Shown in pieces: positions 20,363-29,638 of a stretch of 64,000 nt of DNA. Location of the stretch: contig NZ_PYMI01000004.1 in assembly GCF_003025595.1 (NCBI RefSeq), positions 372,001 through 436,000 of the forward strand. Reading direction: 5' to 3'. A model generated the notes under the pieces. The model did no database searches. It saw nothing but the letters and a program-made list of their open reading frames with translations, and was not told where the DNA came from. Numbering within the stretch: position 1 is the first letter of the stretch; the number at the start of each line of letters is the position of its first letter. Position numbers and translations under genes: made by a program. The stretch comes from Photobacterium ganghwense (GTDB taxonomy: Bacteria; Pseudomonadota; Gammaproteobacteria; Enterobacterales; Vibrionaceae).

Positions 20363-20489
20363 CGACGACACGCTGTGTGAGCATGTGGAGTTTACCATTT
20401 GTTCTGATTATGAGGGTGAGCCAATTAAGCGGAAGATCGCCGTCGAGCTTGACGGTGGAGAGCATACGTTGAACGTAAGCGCGTCATAA
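20307..20489 (+). CDS. Small acidic hypothetical protein
   Basis: This 60-residue ORF has AGGAAG 8 bp before its ATG. The protein is acidic and looks like a compact beta structure (EYNIDGFSNVVITSTYDDD, then PIKRKIAVELDGGEHTLNV). It overlaps the end of the frameshifted ORF upstream and precedes the IS66 remnant. No homologue is recognised. It could be an intact small gene or the tail of the broken upstream one. Confidence 0.4.
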   Translation: MCEYNIDGFSNVVITSTYDDDTLCEHVEFTICSDYEGEPIKRKIAVELDGGEHTLNVSAS

Positions 20490-20554
20490 AACCCGCATTC
20501 TAATCGTCTAGCCCGAATAATAAGATCAAACCTCCGACCCAAAGGAGATTTGAA

Positions 20555-20998
20555 ATGGCCAAACGACGCACTAACCAAGAATAGCGAACCCTGTTCGAAC
20601 ACTATGAATCCAGCCAGTTATAACAACGATTATTTTGTGAACGTAACGGACTGAGCCTCTCCACTTTTTACGCTAAGCGCCAACAGTTAAAGCACATCGA
20701 AAAACCGAACACGGTTGGCTTTATTAAAGTAGAAGTCGTTGAAAAGACCACAAAGTATCAAGCCACTGACGTTGTCGTTGCCAACATTACACTACTTGTA
20801 AACAATGTTGAACTGAGCATCCCACAAGGCACGCCAGCGACCTATCTTGCAGAACTTATCGGTGCGCTGTCATGAAACGCATGCTCAGTGCTCCCGAAAT
20901 CTATCTCTATCGTGAAAGCGTCGATTTCAGAAAGTCCACCAACGGTCTCGCTGCCATGATTGAAATGCAACTAATAACACCAATAACTGCATAAGCAC
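20555..20998 (+). mobile_element. IS66-family remnant (tnpA with stops, tnpB truncated)
   Basis: From ATG 20555 the frame reads AKRRTNQE, a stop, RTLFEHYESSQL, a stop, then CERNGLSLSTFYAKRQQL and a C-terminal part ending at TGA 20873-20875. This is an IS66 OrfA/TnpA with two nonsense codons. ATG 20872 overlaps it (ATGA) and starts TnpB: MLSAPEIYLYRESVDFRKS TNGLAAMIEMQL. TnpB breaks off near 20970 and ends in unrelated residues. TnpC is absent. The remnant is dead. Confidence 0.75.
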
Positions 20999-21520
20999 TT
21001 TGTTGCCCATCGCGTTCTATACAGAAGAGTATTGTGTGCCGCAAGTCTGTCGTTTAGTGTTTGCGATGAACGATAGATTCAAGATGAAAGACACCTTTGC
21101 TTGCAATGAATGGCCGCCGACTTAGGCGGCATTTTCTTGCCTGCAAGAAAGGAAAATAGCTCGATAGTGGAAAAGACAAGCTGAAGCTTTGGAGTTTGGT
21201 GGAATCTACCCCCGTGATACATCTCGGGGGATTAACAGCCAACAGCATGGGAAGAATAGATAACTTTTAGTATTGCAAAAAAACGTGAACAGGGTGTGAA
21301 TGAGTAAAAGGTTTAAGCAACAATGGGGCAAATGTTTATCAGCGGTTTTCCTAAATTAGTGTGATCACCAAGCGATTCTGTCGTACCTTAACTACCAACC
21401 GATTTTGTCTGTTGACTAATTACCAAGGGAAAATGACGTATCCGTTTCTATACCTAACCCTTTGAATAGGTCACAACAGCATATTTTATTCACTAACCCA
21501 TTGAGTATAATGCTAAATAA
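20999..21520. other. Non-coding stretch with two hairpins
   Basis: No credible gene. It contains GCCGCC/GGCGGC (21113-21130) followed by ATTTTCTT, and CCCCCG/CGGGGG (21209-21230). The first has the form of a rho-independent terminator on the plus strand. The sequence after the IS66 break seems a patchwork of unrelated fragments. Confidence 0.5.
21113..21137 (+). terminator. Terminator-like hairpin
   Basis: GCCGCC, a 6-nt loop, GGCGGC, then ATTTTCTT on the plus strand. No intact gene ends just before it, so it is probably a leftover from a lost gene. Confidence 0.5.
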
Positions 21521-21730
21521 TTACGGCAATAACTCCTTCACATCACAGCCCAAAGTGTCTGCAATCTTATACAACTTTTCAAGCGTGATATTGATTTTAC
21601 CGCGTTCGATGCGGCTCATATAGCTTCTATCTATCTCAGCGAGAAGGGCTAGTTTCTCTTGAGGTAAACCTTTGGATCTTCTCATTTGTACAATACGTTG
21701 GCCTACAGCTTCGGCAAGTTTCGTGTTCAT
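21521..21730 (-). CDS. XRE-family HTH regulator (HipB-like)
   Basis: This 69-residue protein is almost entirely a helix-turn-helix domain: VGQRIVQMRRSKGLPQEKLA, then SYMSRIERGKINITLEKL and a VKELLP end. It resembles Xre/HipB antitoxin-repressors. It is divergent from the two-gene unit that ends with the HipA-like kinase, with two perfect 12-bp palindromes in the shared region. The usual hipB-hipA order is co-directional, so this layout is a variant. It probably represses both promoters. The HTH call is firm; the antitoxin role is inferred. Confidence 0.8.
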   Translation of the reverse strand: MNTKLAEAVGQRIVQMRRSKGLPQEKLALLAEIDRSYMSRIERGKINITLEKLYKIADTLGCDVKELLP

Positions 21731-21743
21731 GTTTTTTATTTAT

Positions 21744-21801
21744 GAAATTAATTTCCTGAACAATGCACACTTGCGGACTATTTGACCACGGATTATAATC
21801 C
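21744..21801. promoter_or_regulatory. Divergent operator region with two 12-bp palindromes
   Basis: GAAATTAATTTC (21744-21755) and GGATTATAATCC (21790-21801) are each perfect palindromes. Their centres are 46 bp apart, between the divergent xre gene and the 181-residue gene. They are good candidates for binding sites of the XRE protein, perhaps two different sites or two regulators since the arms differ. Confidence 0.5.
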
Positions 21802-21829
21802 TCAAAATCAACACAATCGGTCATTTTTT

Positions 21830-22375
21830 ATGCAAACGAAGGTAAAAATCAGAAAAGAGCTATTTCTCGCCATTTATTACAATGAACACTTCTCTGCCAA
21901 CGACCTAAAATCCTTTCCATTAGACAGTGATGAAAAAGAATACTTATCGGATGAATACGTCGAAAAAAAATTGAAGGAAATGTCGTTGATCGGCGCAGTC
22001 ATTTCGTGCGGTTTCGATAAGCATGGTGATGAAGAATTCTCCAAAGGTTTTATGTTTAACCATATCGACTGGGAGGTCGTGGATTACGACAATTACAGTG
22101 AGGACTCCAACTACCGTTCTTTCAAAAGAGAAAGTCTTTTGACGATTTTGCAAGATAAACACTCAGAGCTGTCAGAGTCCTATTCTCTTCACAAAAGGAC
22201 ATGGAAGCATTTCAATCAGTTGTGTGCTCAACACTCAGAACTTCGGCTGTGTTTAGACGAGTATATATCCGAGTATGACAATCGTAGATTGGATCTCAAA
22301 GCCGAAATGCAGGCAGTAGAAAACGCAATTACCTTCTACAAAAACGCAGCCCACCCAGTAGAAAGTGGGAGCTAA
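21830..22375 (+). CDS. Unrecognised protein between the XRE regulator and the HipA-like kinase
   Basis: I take ATG 21830; the longer TTG start at 21782 would lie across the second palindrome. The 181-residue product has a mixed alpha/beta N-terminal half (KIRKELFLAIYYNEHFSAND) and a helical C-terminal half (SLLTILQDKHSELSESYSLH) that could form a coiled coil. No known domain is seen. Its stop abuts the kinase start, so the two are co-translated. By position it may modulate the kinase or help the XRE protein neutralise it, like an extra component of a tripartite Hip system. That role is inference only. Confidence 0.6.
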   Translation: MQTKVKIRKELFLAIYYNEHFSANDLKSFPLDSDEKEYLSDEYVEKKLKEMSLIGAVISCGFDKHGDEEFSKGFMFNHIDWEVVDYDNYSEDSNYRSFKRESLLTILQDKHSELSESYSLHKRTWKHFNQLCAQHSELRLCLDEYISEYDNRRLDLKAEMQAVENAITFYKNAAHPVESGS

Positions 22376-22376
22376 T

Positions 22377-23684
22377 TTGCACAATCCTATTCTTTACGCA
22401 CATGCCACAAACAACAACATGCTCGTGGGGCAGTTTGTCCAACGGTCGAAGACCAACTTCTCATTTTCATACTCTGATGAGTGGTTAGCATATGATTCAG
22501 CTTTCCCTCTTTCGTTAAGCCTACCGCTCGTAAGGGGAGAATGCTCATCATTGAATGCACTGAATTTTATTCACAACCTGCTTCCTGACTTGAAAGAAGA
22601 ACGATTAAGTCTTGCTCACTCAGTAGGTGTGCAATCCAACGATGCATTCAATTTACTCTCCAAGGTTGGTCATGATTGCACGGGCGGCATTTCATTTACT
22701 GAGAGTAGAGAGCAACCAAACATAGGATGGGAATTTCGAGAGATCTCGGCAAGTGAATTAAATGAACTCTTTACTCAGCGTAAGTCATTTCTTCCTTATT
22801 TTGGGGAATATCGACCTTGTATTTCAGGCACTCAGCGAAAAACAACGCTAACTAGGTTGAATGGTAAATGGTACGTACCTCAAGGGAAATCAATCAGTAG
22901 CCACATTATCAAATATCCGATGGATGCGATTGTGCAAAGCAACTCAATACTAGATATGAGCAGCAGTGTTGAGAATGAATTCATCTGTAATCAAATTGCG
23001 AAGGAACTTGGTTTTAACGTTCCAAATATGGAGATAATAACGACTGAATCAGGATCTAAAGCCCTTGCAGTAAAAAGGTTCGACCGATGTTTTGGTGACG
23101 GAGTTGTGACTCGTAGGCACCAAGAAGATTTCTGCCAGATTTTCGGTGTGCCTGAACATCAAAAATATCAATCGGAGAACAACTTAGGTGTCTCCAACAT
23201 TGTTGATGTTTTAAGTTTCTCTGCGAAAAGCAAGACAAACAACCATGACTTTTTTAAGTTCATGGTTTTACAGTGTCTTCTTGGTGCCACTGACGGTCAT
23301 CTCAAGAACTTTTCCGTGCATATTGATCCAGGCGGACACTATCAGATCGCACCGTTCTACGATTTGCTATCAGCTTATCCCGCCGTCGGTGCCACTGGAT
23401 TAAATAAGCGAAAGCTAAAGCTAGCAATGGGACTGAAAGCATCACGAGGATACAAATACCATATCTGCAAAATTTACTTACGACACATAGAGCAGACAGC
23501 GAGTCAGTTCGGTATCAGTAAGGCTGAATGCCATGAAATCGTCTCGAGCTTTCTCGCTCAATTTAGTAATACACTTAGTTCTATAGATAAACGATTTCTT
23601 GGAAAGGAGTTCTCGATAGTAAAGGACGCCATATTTCAACATGCCATTGAAACCGTAGATAGGCTAAACAGATCAATCAAATAA
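22377..23684 (+). CDS. hipA: HipA-like serine/threonine kinase toxin
   Basis: TTG 22377 has GGGAG 6 bp upstream and begins 1 bp after the preceding stop. GTG 22365 is the alternative. The 435-residue protein carries the HipA set: SGTQRKTTL (about 147-155, glycine-rich loop), HIIKYP (lysine strand), VENEFICNQIAKELG, VKRFDR, the catalytic LGATDGHLKNFS (about 302-313) and the metal-site segment FYDLLS (about 327-332). It should phosphorylate a translation component, as HipA does with glutamyl-tRNA synthetase. The kinase motifs are intact, so neutralisation by the XRE and/or the middle protein is expected. The hipA symbol refers to the family. Confidence 0.82.
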   Translation: MHNPILYAHATNNNMLVGQFVQRSKTNFSFSYSDEWLAYDSAFPLSLSLPLVRGECSSLNALNFIHNLLPDLKEERLSLAHSVGVQSNDAFNLLSKVGHDCTGGISFTESREQPNIGWEFREISASELNELFTQRKSFLPYFGEYRPCISGTQRKTTLTRLNGKWYVPQGKSISSHIIKYPMDAIVQSNSILDMSSSVENEFICNQIAKELGFNVPNMEIITTESGSKALAVKRFDRCFGDGVVTRRHQEDFCQIFGVPEHQKYQSENNLGVSNIVDVLSFSAKSKTNNHDFFKFMVLQCLLGATDGHLKNFSVHIDPGGHYQIAPFYDLLSAYPAVGATGLNKRKLKLAMGLKASRGYKYHICKIYLRHIEQTASQFGISKAECHEIVSSFLAQFSNTLSSIDKRFLGKEFSIVKDAIFQHAIETVDRLNRSIK

Positions 23685-23745
23685 GCACTTGAGGTAATAA
23701 TTGTTATCCTTTCTGTAAACATAATAGCTGGTAATGGGACGATAT

Positions 23746-23949
23746 ATGTCTGAAACAACTACTAATGAAAGTAACACTGCTCTTGATTTAAGGAAGTCTT
23801 TTGCTCTGTTAAGTGTCGATAAGAGCGGTATCGTAACGATGAAATTTGGTGATGAATTAACAGTTTTTATGAACGACAAATGTCCAGCGATCACGACCGA
23901 TTTATTAAAAGTGATTGCGTCAATAAAAAACGGAAGTAGCCAGCAATGA
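23746..23949 (+). CDS. Small hypothetical protein
   Basis: ATG 23746 follows GGGACGAT and gives 67 residues; ATG 23734 is a second option. The text SFALLSVDKSGIVTMKFGDELTVF suggests a small beta-rich fold. It follows the HipA-like gene by about 60 bp on the same strand and runs into the truncated IS481 end. No family is recognised. Codon use looks protein-like. Confidence 0.45.
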   Translation: MSETTTNESNTALDLRKSFALLSVDKSGIVTMKFGDELTVFMNDKCPAITTDLLKVIASIKNGSSQQ

Positions 23950-24765
23950 AGCGTTAAAAAGAAAAGAGCAGTGGTCTAACAGAAACTTCGTGGAGAACCA
24001 GGATATTGATAGGTAGAGCTGGTAATCGTGCTGCTCAACACGACCACAGTATTCAGTGCCTCGGTAAGTCAAGATTCGCAGCATTGGCAGTTCATGCGCC
24101 TCAAAGAACGGTAGAACCTTATCATTCAATATATCCGCTGCGGTGATTGGTGTTTTCGTTGTGTAGAGCTTGGCAAAGGCGACTTTACTGTAGGTATCAA
24201 CGAAGGTTTGTTGATAGATGCGCCCAACACCTTTCAAGTTGCCAACATAGAACGTGTCTTGGGAGCCGAGATAACCTGGATGCGCTGTTTCTATCTCACC
24301 ACAAACCTCATCATCGTGCTTCTTACGCTCAAGAGCCGCAACTTGCTCGTCCGTTAGGATAATACCGTTCTCTGCGACCTGTTTCTCCAATGCGATAAGA
24401 CGTTTCTTGAAGTTCTCTAGGTCATTGCGAAGCCAGATTGAGCGTACTCCACTTGGAGAGATAAACACTCCCAGTTTACGTAATTCATTACTCGTTCTAA
24501 CTTGTCCATGAACTGGGAAGTCGATGGCGTATTTGATAACGGCTTGCTCAGTCTCACTATCAACACGGTTCTTTAAATTCGGTGCTCTTCGGCTCTGGTT
24601 AATCAGAGCATCAACACCCCCAGTCTCAAACAACTCTTGATAACGGTAGAAAGTATCTCTTGATACCCCCATAACCTTACAGGCTCTAGATACATTACCG
24701 AGTTCTTCTGCAAGATAGAGAAGGCCAGCTTTGTGTTTGATGATTGGATTGCTAGTATGAAGCAT
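23920..24765 (-). pseudogene. IS481-family transposase, C-terminally truncated
   Basis: The protein starts with an HTH (SRACKVMGVSRDTFYRYQEL) and runs into an integrase core (DTFYVGNLKGVGRIYQQTFV, DTYSKVAFAKLY, ILTYRGTEYCG), as in IS481 transposases. Homology stops after QHDYQLYLSIS near 24000. The frame then runs through unrelated residues to 23920. The last catalytic glutamate and C-terminal region are lost, so it is inactive. The element's outer end is near 24848-24872, against the 3' end of hamB. Confidence 0.8.
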
Positions 24766-24856
24766 GAGAGTTACCTCTTTTTGTCTTTGATTAGTGATTA
24801 AGCACCTTTAATCAAAGTGGGTAACTCTCTTCTTTTCAAATTGAAGTGTCAGATCT

Positions 24857-24894
24857 AGTCGGAACTAATACATTTAAGTGTATTAGTTCCGACT
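24857..24894. terminator. 16-bp perfect hairpin at the hamB 3' end and IS481 edge
   Basis: AGTCGGAACTAATACA (24857-24872) is the exact reverse complement of TGTATTAGTTCCGACT (24879-24894), with a 6-nt loop. The right arm includes the last codons and stop of hamB. The left arm is at the IS481 edge. It could be a terminator for hamB or a product of insertion at an inverted copy. Confidence 0.5.
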
Positions 24895-27800
24895 GGCTCT
24901 GACTCTCATAGCCCAGTGCGAAGCTTCTTTTTCAAAGTAGACTTTAGGATTGTCTGCGATGGATTTAAACGGGAACTTTTTACTGGAAGATATCAAAATT
25001 TTCTCAGTCAAATCTGCATTGCATAAATATAGGCTACCATTGAAACTACGAACATTTAGCTGGTCGCTTTCAGGCTCAGTATTTTTTAAAACAAAATTAC
25101 TAATTTTAGTCAATTCATCTTCTACTTTGCCATCTTGCTCCCTAGTAAACAACTCTACCCATTGTTTTGTCCGTTCATCGCAGAGTAATTCAATGTTTAC
25201 TGAATTATCTTTCAGCAACTTGACTAACTTTAGTTTGTTTAAACTGGTAAGTTTTCCTAAGAGTACATTAGAAAGTTCGAATGCTGCTACTCGTGATTTT
25301 AATCCCGCCAAATAGATCTTCACCGAATCCATATTAGGAACGCCTATTTCGCAATAAAGCGCCAATTCTTCGAGTAATTTAGCTTCGTCATCCAGTTCTA
25401 AATCAAATAACTTTCTTGTAATTGCATTAATAGCCCAAGGTAGCGTCATTGAAAGATAAGAAACACATATCTCTTGACCATTCTCGTGAATAGCTATTTC
25501 TGACAGTGGTTTTGCGCTAAACCATTTCAATCGGACTTCATCCAATTCGGCTTCTTCATAACCATGCTTAAAAGTAACTGTTGGTAGTTGTTGAACTAAC
25601 TTTTCAATACTTTTTGAAAATTCTGCTAGATCAGTAGCACAACCTTCTGACTCCTTGTAAAGTTTTATGCTCTCTGTTATTTGATCAATATAATCGTCTA
25701 ATGCTTTTGATGAGCTTAATGGAATGCCAGACTTAACCATACCTTCCCAATTCACATAATCACCAGCCATGTTGATCACTGCTCTATTTCTACTTTTGAG
25801 AAAATTAATGATATCTTCTTGAGATACCATCTCATCCTCTCCTGCTTGAATATAAGCCAATGAGTTCCTAAAAACTGTGTCAATCCAGTTCGAAGGATCT
25901 TGTAATTCGTATGCTTTATTTTTGTAGTCTAATGCTAACAGTGTGTCATCAACCCAGTCGAATACTTGAGGAAATATATTTGAGTAATCTTTATTATCAG
26001 ATTTAAACTGAGTAAAATCATTAGAAGCGACTAGATCTAGCAATAATTCAAAACTAACATTACATCGTGTTGATATATTCTTTAAATATTTTACTAGATC
26101 CAGCAATCCACTCTTTGCATGTTCCATTTTAGAAGAGTCAAAATATTCACGGCAAAATCCAAGATCCCTTTTATAACTCCAATTAGTCTCATCAATACAA
26201 TACAAGACTTTCCCTTCAATATCTGTAAAGGCTCTCCCTGCTCGACCAGCAATATTCCAAAAATCTTTTGAATCTATTTTAACTTCGTCTTGGTGATTCA
26301 TAAAAACATCAGCAAAAATAACTGTTGATATGCCTATATTAACTCCTTGCCCAAGACTAGTGGTCGAAACAATAACTTTAACATTCTCCGTTCGCATTAG
26401 TTGCTCAGTCAAAATTCGTACATCGGTAGGTAATTTTCCGAAATGACATAGAATTCCATATCGAGCCAGATCGTATATGTCACTAACACCAGCTTCATCG
26501 CAAGCAAGCCTAAATGACTCGAAAAGTACTTCATTGTTATAGTTATGTAATTCGGGAGTACCTCCCATTGCTCTCAGTACCCTATTAGCTGAAGATACAA
26601 CATATCTGGCCTGAGCAATAAACATCAAGACAGTCCCAAGTTGCGATAGCTTTAATGCTGTAGCTGCAATTCCTTCATTTTTGTCATTCGGAAAATATTT
26701 AGTTCTTGCGCGAGCTGGTAAGAACTTATCGACAAAATTTTTGTTAAATGAGGTTGGTTCACCAAACCATTCTATTGTTACATTTTTAGCGTGAGTCCAC
26801 TTAATTATTCCAAATCGCTTGTCTGCAATTGTCTTATCGGTTTGATAAACACTGCTACCATCCTCGGCTATCCATTGGGCAATATCATTTGTATTCGGTA
26901 GGACAGCAGAAAGAAGCATAATCTTGCCATCATTTTTACGTACGTGATGCTTTAGCTCTTCGATAAACAACTCAATTTTAATCAACCTTTCTTCAGCCCC
27001 AAGCAGGTGACCCTCATCAATAATAAGCAAACTAATACCATTGGCGATATCTTCATCAGCCCTCACTATCGCCTTGGCCTTTTCAGGGGTTGCAATAATC
27101 ACATTTGAGTTTTCGATTAGTGCCTTATCTAGCTTACTAAATTGTCCACCGCCATATAGGAATGTAGTAGAAAACCCCAATGGGGCTAATGTTTTCTCCA
27201 TTGATGCCTCTACCTCGTAAGATAATGAACGGAAAGGAGCAAGGTATAGTACTTTGGAAAAAGGGTTATCAATCAAAGCTTCCAAAATAGCGATCTCAGC
27301 TATTCTGGTTTTGCCACTACTTGTTGGTAGACTCAGGACAATATCATTTTTATCTTGCATTGCCTGTAGTGCATTATATTGAGCAAAGAATAACTCCGTA
27401 ATTGGTGGTGTTCGTAATGCTAGTTGTGCTACATAATCATTTGTAATATTACTCTCGATTAATTTTGGTATCACATTCCAAAATGAGTACTGTTTAAATA
27501 CATCAAGTAATATTATTAACAACCTCGACAACCACCAAATAGCGGGTTCGTCATCAATAGAAGCCAATTCTTTCAAGTCAGCTAATGATTCTTTCCCGAG
27601 ATAAAGATATTCATCTTTGCCCGAGTAAATGTATTCCAACACTAAATTAAGGGATTTAGATAAGATAATTGCATAATGCTTGTTATTCTGCTCTAGTTCA
27701 TCCTCAGAAACTTTATCATATTCATCGTCAAACTGAATATTGTTAATTTCATGAATAAGTGCTTGTAGGTCTTTTCTCAGAAAACTACTAAACAGACCAA

Positions 27801-28206
27801 TTAATGGCGTTCCAGCTTTGACATTTTTAATCGCTATAAACGATTTTGAATATTGAGAAGCTAGGTAAAAAGATAAACTACTAACAACCAAGTAAAAGCT
27901 ACTTTTCTTGCTAAGCTCAGTATTAGGGGCGTGAATGTAATGTATAATGTCGCCCGCTTTCTCAAATGCTTGCAGAGCAACATCATCAATTTTACTTTTT
28001 TCAGTTATGGCGCAACCTATAGACAAATATGCGAATGCAATACTATTAACCCTATCCGTTAATCCTTCTGTAAAATTTGGAAAGTTAGCTTCGTCTTCTT
28101 TGACAGCTAAAAGAATATTCTTAGCGTTGGATTGTGCAATTAAGTTCTGAGCGAATTCATCGTTTTCAAGCTTATCAAACAGCTTACGAGCTTTTACGGT
28201 ATCCAT
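24883..28206 (-). CDS. hamB: Hachiman defence helicase HamB
   Basis: The 1107-residue SF2 helicase has LSLPTSSGKTRIAEIAIL (Walker A at about 288-295), LYLAPFRSLSYEVE, LLIIDEGHLLG (Walker B, DEGH, about 394-404), LLSAVLPN (motif III), STTSLGQGVNIG (about 612-623) and IAGRAGRAF (about 653-661). It is a Ski2-like/DEAD-type architecture with a long C-terminal region. The gene lies 2 bp downstream of hamA. In Hachiman, HamB unwinds DNA and holds the HamA nuclease inactive until it detects damaged or phage DNA. The C-terminus ends inside a 16-bp hairpin next to an IS481 remnant, so the last few residues may have been altered by the insertion. Confidence 0.88.
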   Translation of the reverse strand: MDTVKARKLFDKLENDEFAQNLIAQSNAKNILLAVKEDEANFPNFTEGLTDRVNSIAFAYLSIGCAITEKSKIDDVALQAFEKAGDIIHYIHAPNTELSKKSSFYLVVSSLSFYLASQYSKSFIAIKNVKAGTPLIGLFSSFLRKDLQALIHEINNIQFDDEYDKVSEDELEQNNKHYAIILSKSLNLVLEYIYSGKDEYLYLGKESLADLKELASIDDEPAIWWLSRLLIILLDVFKQYSFWNVIPKLIESNITNDYVAQLALRTPPITELFFAQYNALQAMQDKNDIVLSLPTSSGKTRIAEIAILEALIDNPFSKVLYLAPFRSLSYEVEASMEKTLAPLGFSTTFLYGGGQFSKLDKALIENSNVIIATPEKAKAIVRADEDIANGISLLIIDEGHLLGAEERLIKIELFIEELKHHVRKNDGKIMLLSAVLPNTNDIAQWIAEDGSSVYQTDKTIADKRFGIIKWTHAKNVTIEWFGEPTSFNKNFVDKFLPARARTKYFPNDKNEGIAATALKLSQLGTVLMFIAQARYVVSSANRVLRAMGGTPELHNYNNEVLFESFRLACDEAGVSDIYDLARYGILCHFGKLPTDVRILTEQLMRTENVKVIVSTTSLGQGVNIGISTVIFADVFMNHQDEVKIDSKDFWNIAGRAGRAFTDIEGKVLYCIDETNWSYKRDLGFCREYFDSSKMEHAKSGLLDLVKYLKNISTRCNVSFELLLDLVASNDFTQFKSDNKDYSNIFPQVFDWVDDTLLALDYKNKAYELQDPSNWIDTVFRNSLAYIQAGEDEMVSQEDIINFLKSRNRAVINMAGDYVNWEGMVKSGIPLSSSKALDDYIDQITESIKLYKESEGCATDLAEFSKSIEKLVQQLPTVTFKHGYEEAELDEVRLKWFSAKPLSEIAIHENGQEICVSYLSMTLPWAINAITRKLFDLELDDEAKLLEELALYCEIGVPNMDSVKIYLAGLKSRVAAFELSNVLLGKLTSLNKLKLVKLLKDNSVNIELLCDERTKQWVELFTREQDGKVEDELTKISNFVLKNTEPESDQLNVRSFNGSLYLCNADLTEKILISSSKKFPFKSIADNPKVYFEKEASHWAMRVRASRN

Positions 28207-28208
28207 TT

Positions 28209-29039
28209 CTACTCCATCACCATTTTTAGTGCTTTGTCAAAGCTACTTTTAATAAGCTTAGCTGGGTTATCTTCACCATAAGATACTATGACGAGGTTTT
28301 TATTATTAGAGTTTAAGTGTTTCTCTATGGTCTGATATGCAGAAGATTCACTGTGATAAAAGCCAACATATGTAACTGGAGTTTTTTGGGCATGAAGGTT
28401 CGTGATCAAATCATCAATTTCGTTTGCTAAAAGTTCATCTCCCATTTCTTCCAGCCTGTCACTAACAAATGTCAAAGATATGGGTAAATTCTTATTCGAT
28501 AACGATTGAACAATATCATCTAAAGCTTTTTTGTTTTTAGTCGAACGGAACTTTGCTTCTCCCATTATTACTCTATTTTGAATATTCTGTTTTTCAAATA
28601 GTAATAAATCGTCTCCTTTCATCGACTGCTCTACATTCGGGTTGTACCTCAATTTGTACACAAGGATTTCTAAACCTGATGTTTCAGTAAGGTATTCTGC
28701 AAGGATTATTTCGCCTAGATTACCTTTTTGCGTAGTTGCAGACTTAATAGGAAAAGGTACTTTTCCTTCCATGTACTGAGCGAAGCCATGCTTAGCTAGG
28801 ATTTGTTTTTTCCTCTCTATCCTAGCGATACGAGCTTCGGTTGCATGATGTTTAATTACCCATTGCGACAAATGCTCAACTAGAGTATCGCTGCTTATAC
28901 CTTTATTTGTAAGCTTTCTATGTTTTTTGTTAGCTGTTGCAGGTGTATCTTCACACTCGAACCAATCAAAAAACAAACCCGACTTAGGATGTTCACCGAT
29001 TAACTTACTTTGAGCTGTTGTTTGTTTTTTTGCGCTCAT
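28209..29039 (-). CDS. hamA: Hachiman nuclease HamA (DUF1837)
   Basis: The 276-residue protein contains TQKGNLGEIILAEYL (about 101-115), LRYNPNVEQSMKGDDLLLFE (about 124-145) and VIMGEAKFRSTKNKKALDDI (about 157-176). The E, the D of GDD and the ExK of GEAK form the PD-(D/E)XK-type active site of HamA/DUF1837. HamA is the DNA-degrading effector of Hachiman and acts with HamB, encoded 2 bp downstream. All catalytic positions look present. The preceding 600 bp have no gene and presumably hold the promoter. Confidence 0.85.
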   Translation of the reverse strand: MSAKKQTTAQSKLIGEHPKSGLFFDWFECEDTPATANKKHRKLTNKGISSDTLVEHLSQWVIKHHATEARIARIERKKQILAKHGFAQYMEGKVPFPIKSATTQKGNLGEIILAEYLTETSGLEILVYKLRYNPNVEQSMKGDDLLLFEKQNIQNRVIMGEAKFRSTKNKKALDDIVQSLSNKNLPISLTFVSDRLEEMGDELLANEIDDLITNLHAQKTPVTYVGFYHSESSAYQTIEKHLNSNNKNLVIVSYGEDNPAKLIKSSFDKALKMVME

Positions 29040-29638
29040 AATTCGCCCGTATACTTTTGATTTATGCGTTGCAATTCACTAATCATCAAATCTTAATTTG
29101 CTTAGTTTATCCTCTATACCTTCTATTCATCAGAAAATAACTCTAAAAACTAGACACTTGCAGCATATTTTTTCTTAGTGCCAACTTTGAATGTTATGGA
29201 CAGAAATTAGCTAGGTCAGATGATCTACAGCGTTTCTGTGGGATGTGAGATTAGGAAAGGTGTTGAGGCCATAGTCGCTGTTAGGCTACAGATTCTCGGC
29301 TATGCGCAACAACACACTACTTGGTTCTACAAGGCAAAATTCGAGTATCTTCAACTAAAAAGTGCATCATGACGTTGTTGCCGTGAACAGGTTCGTAGAA
29401 ATCTTGAAGTAAGAAAGAACAAGAACCATATGTAAAATAAGCGATACCTTCAAATTCAGATGCCCAAATTCAGTAGGCAACTGCACTCCAAGCCAATCAT
29501 CTGATAAAAGAGCTTGGAGCATTCAAAGTCTTTAGCGGGAACAAAAGATTTTATTTCTACGGTGTTCACAAATCGTCTGACTTGACTTATCAAGACACAA
29601 CATGATCCACTCTCCTCGTATTTTTCCGTTTGGATGTT
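29040..29638. other. Gene-free stretch upstream of hamA
   Basis: No ORF with coding character on either strand. The part next to hamA should hold its promoter. The rest looks like decayed mobile DNA leading into the IS256 remnant. Nothing specific can be assigned. Confidence 0.5.
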
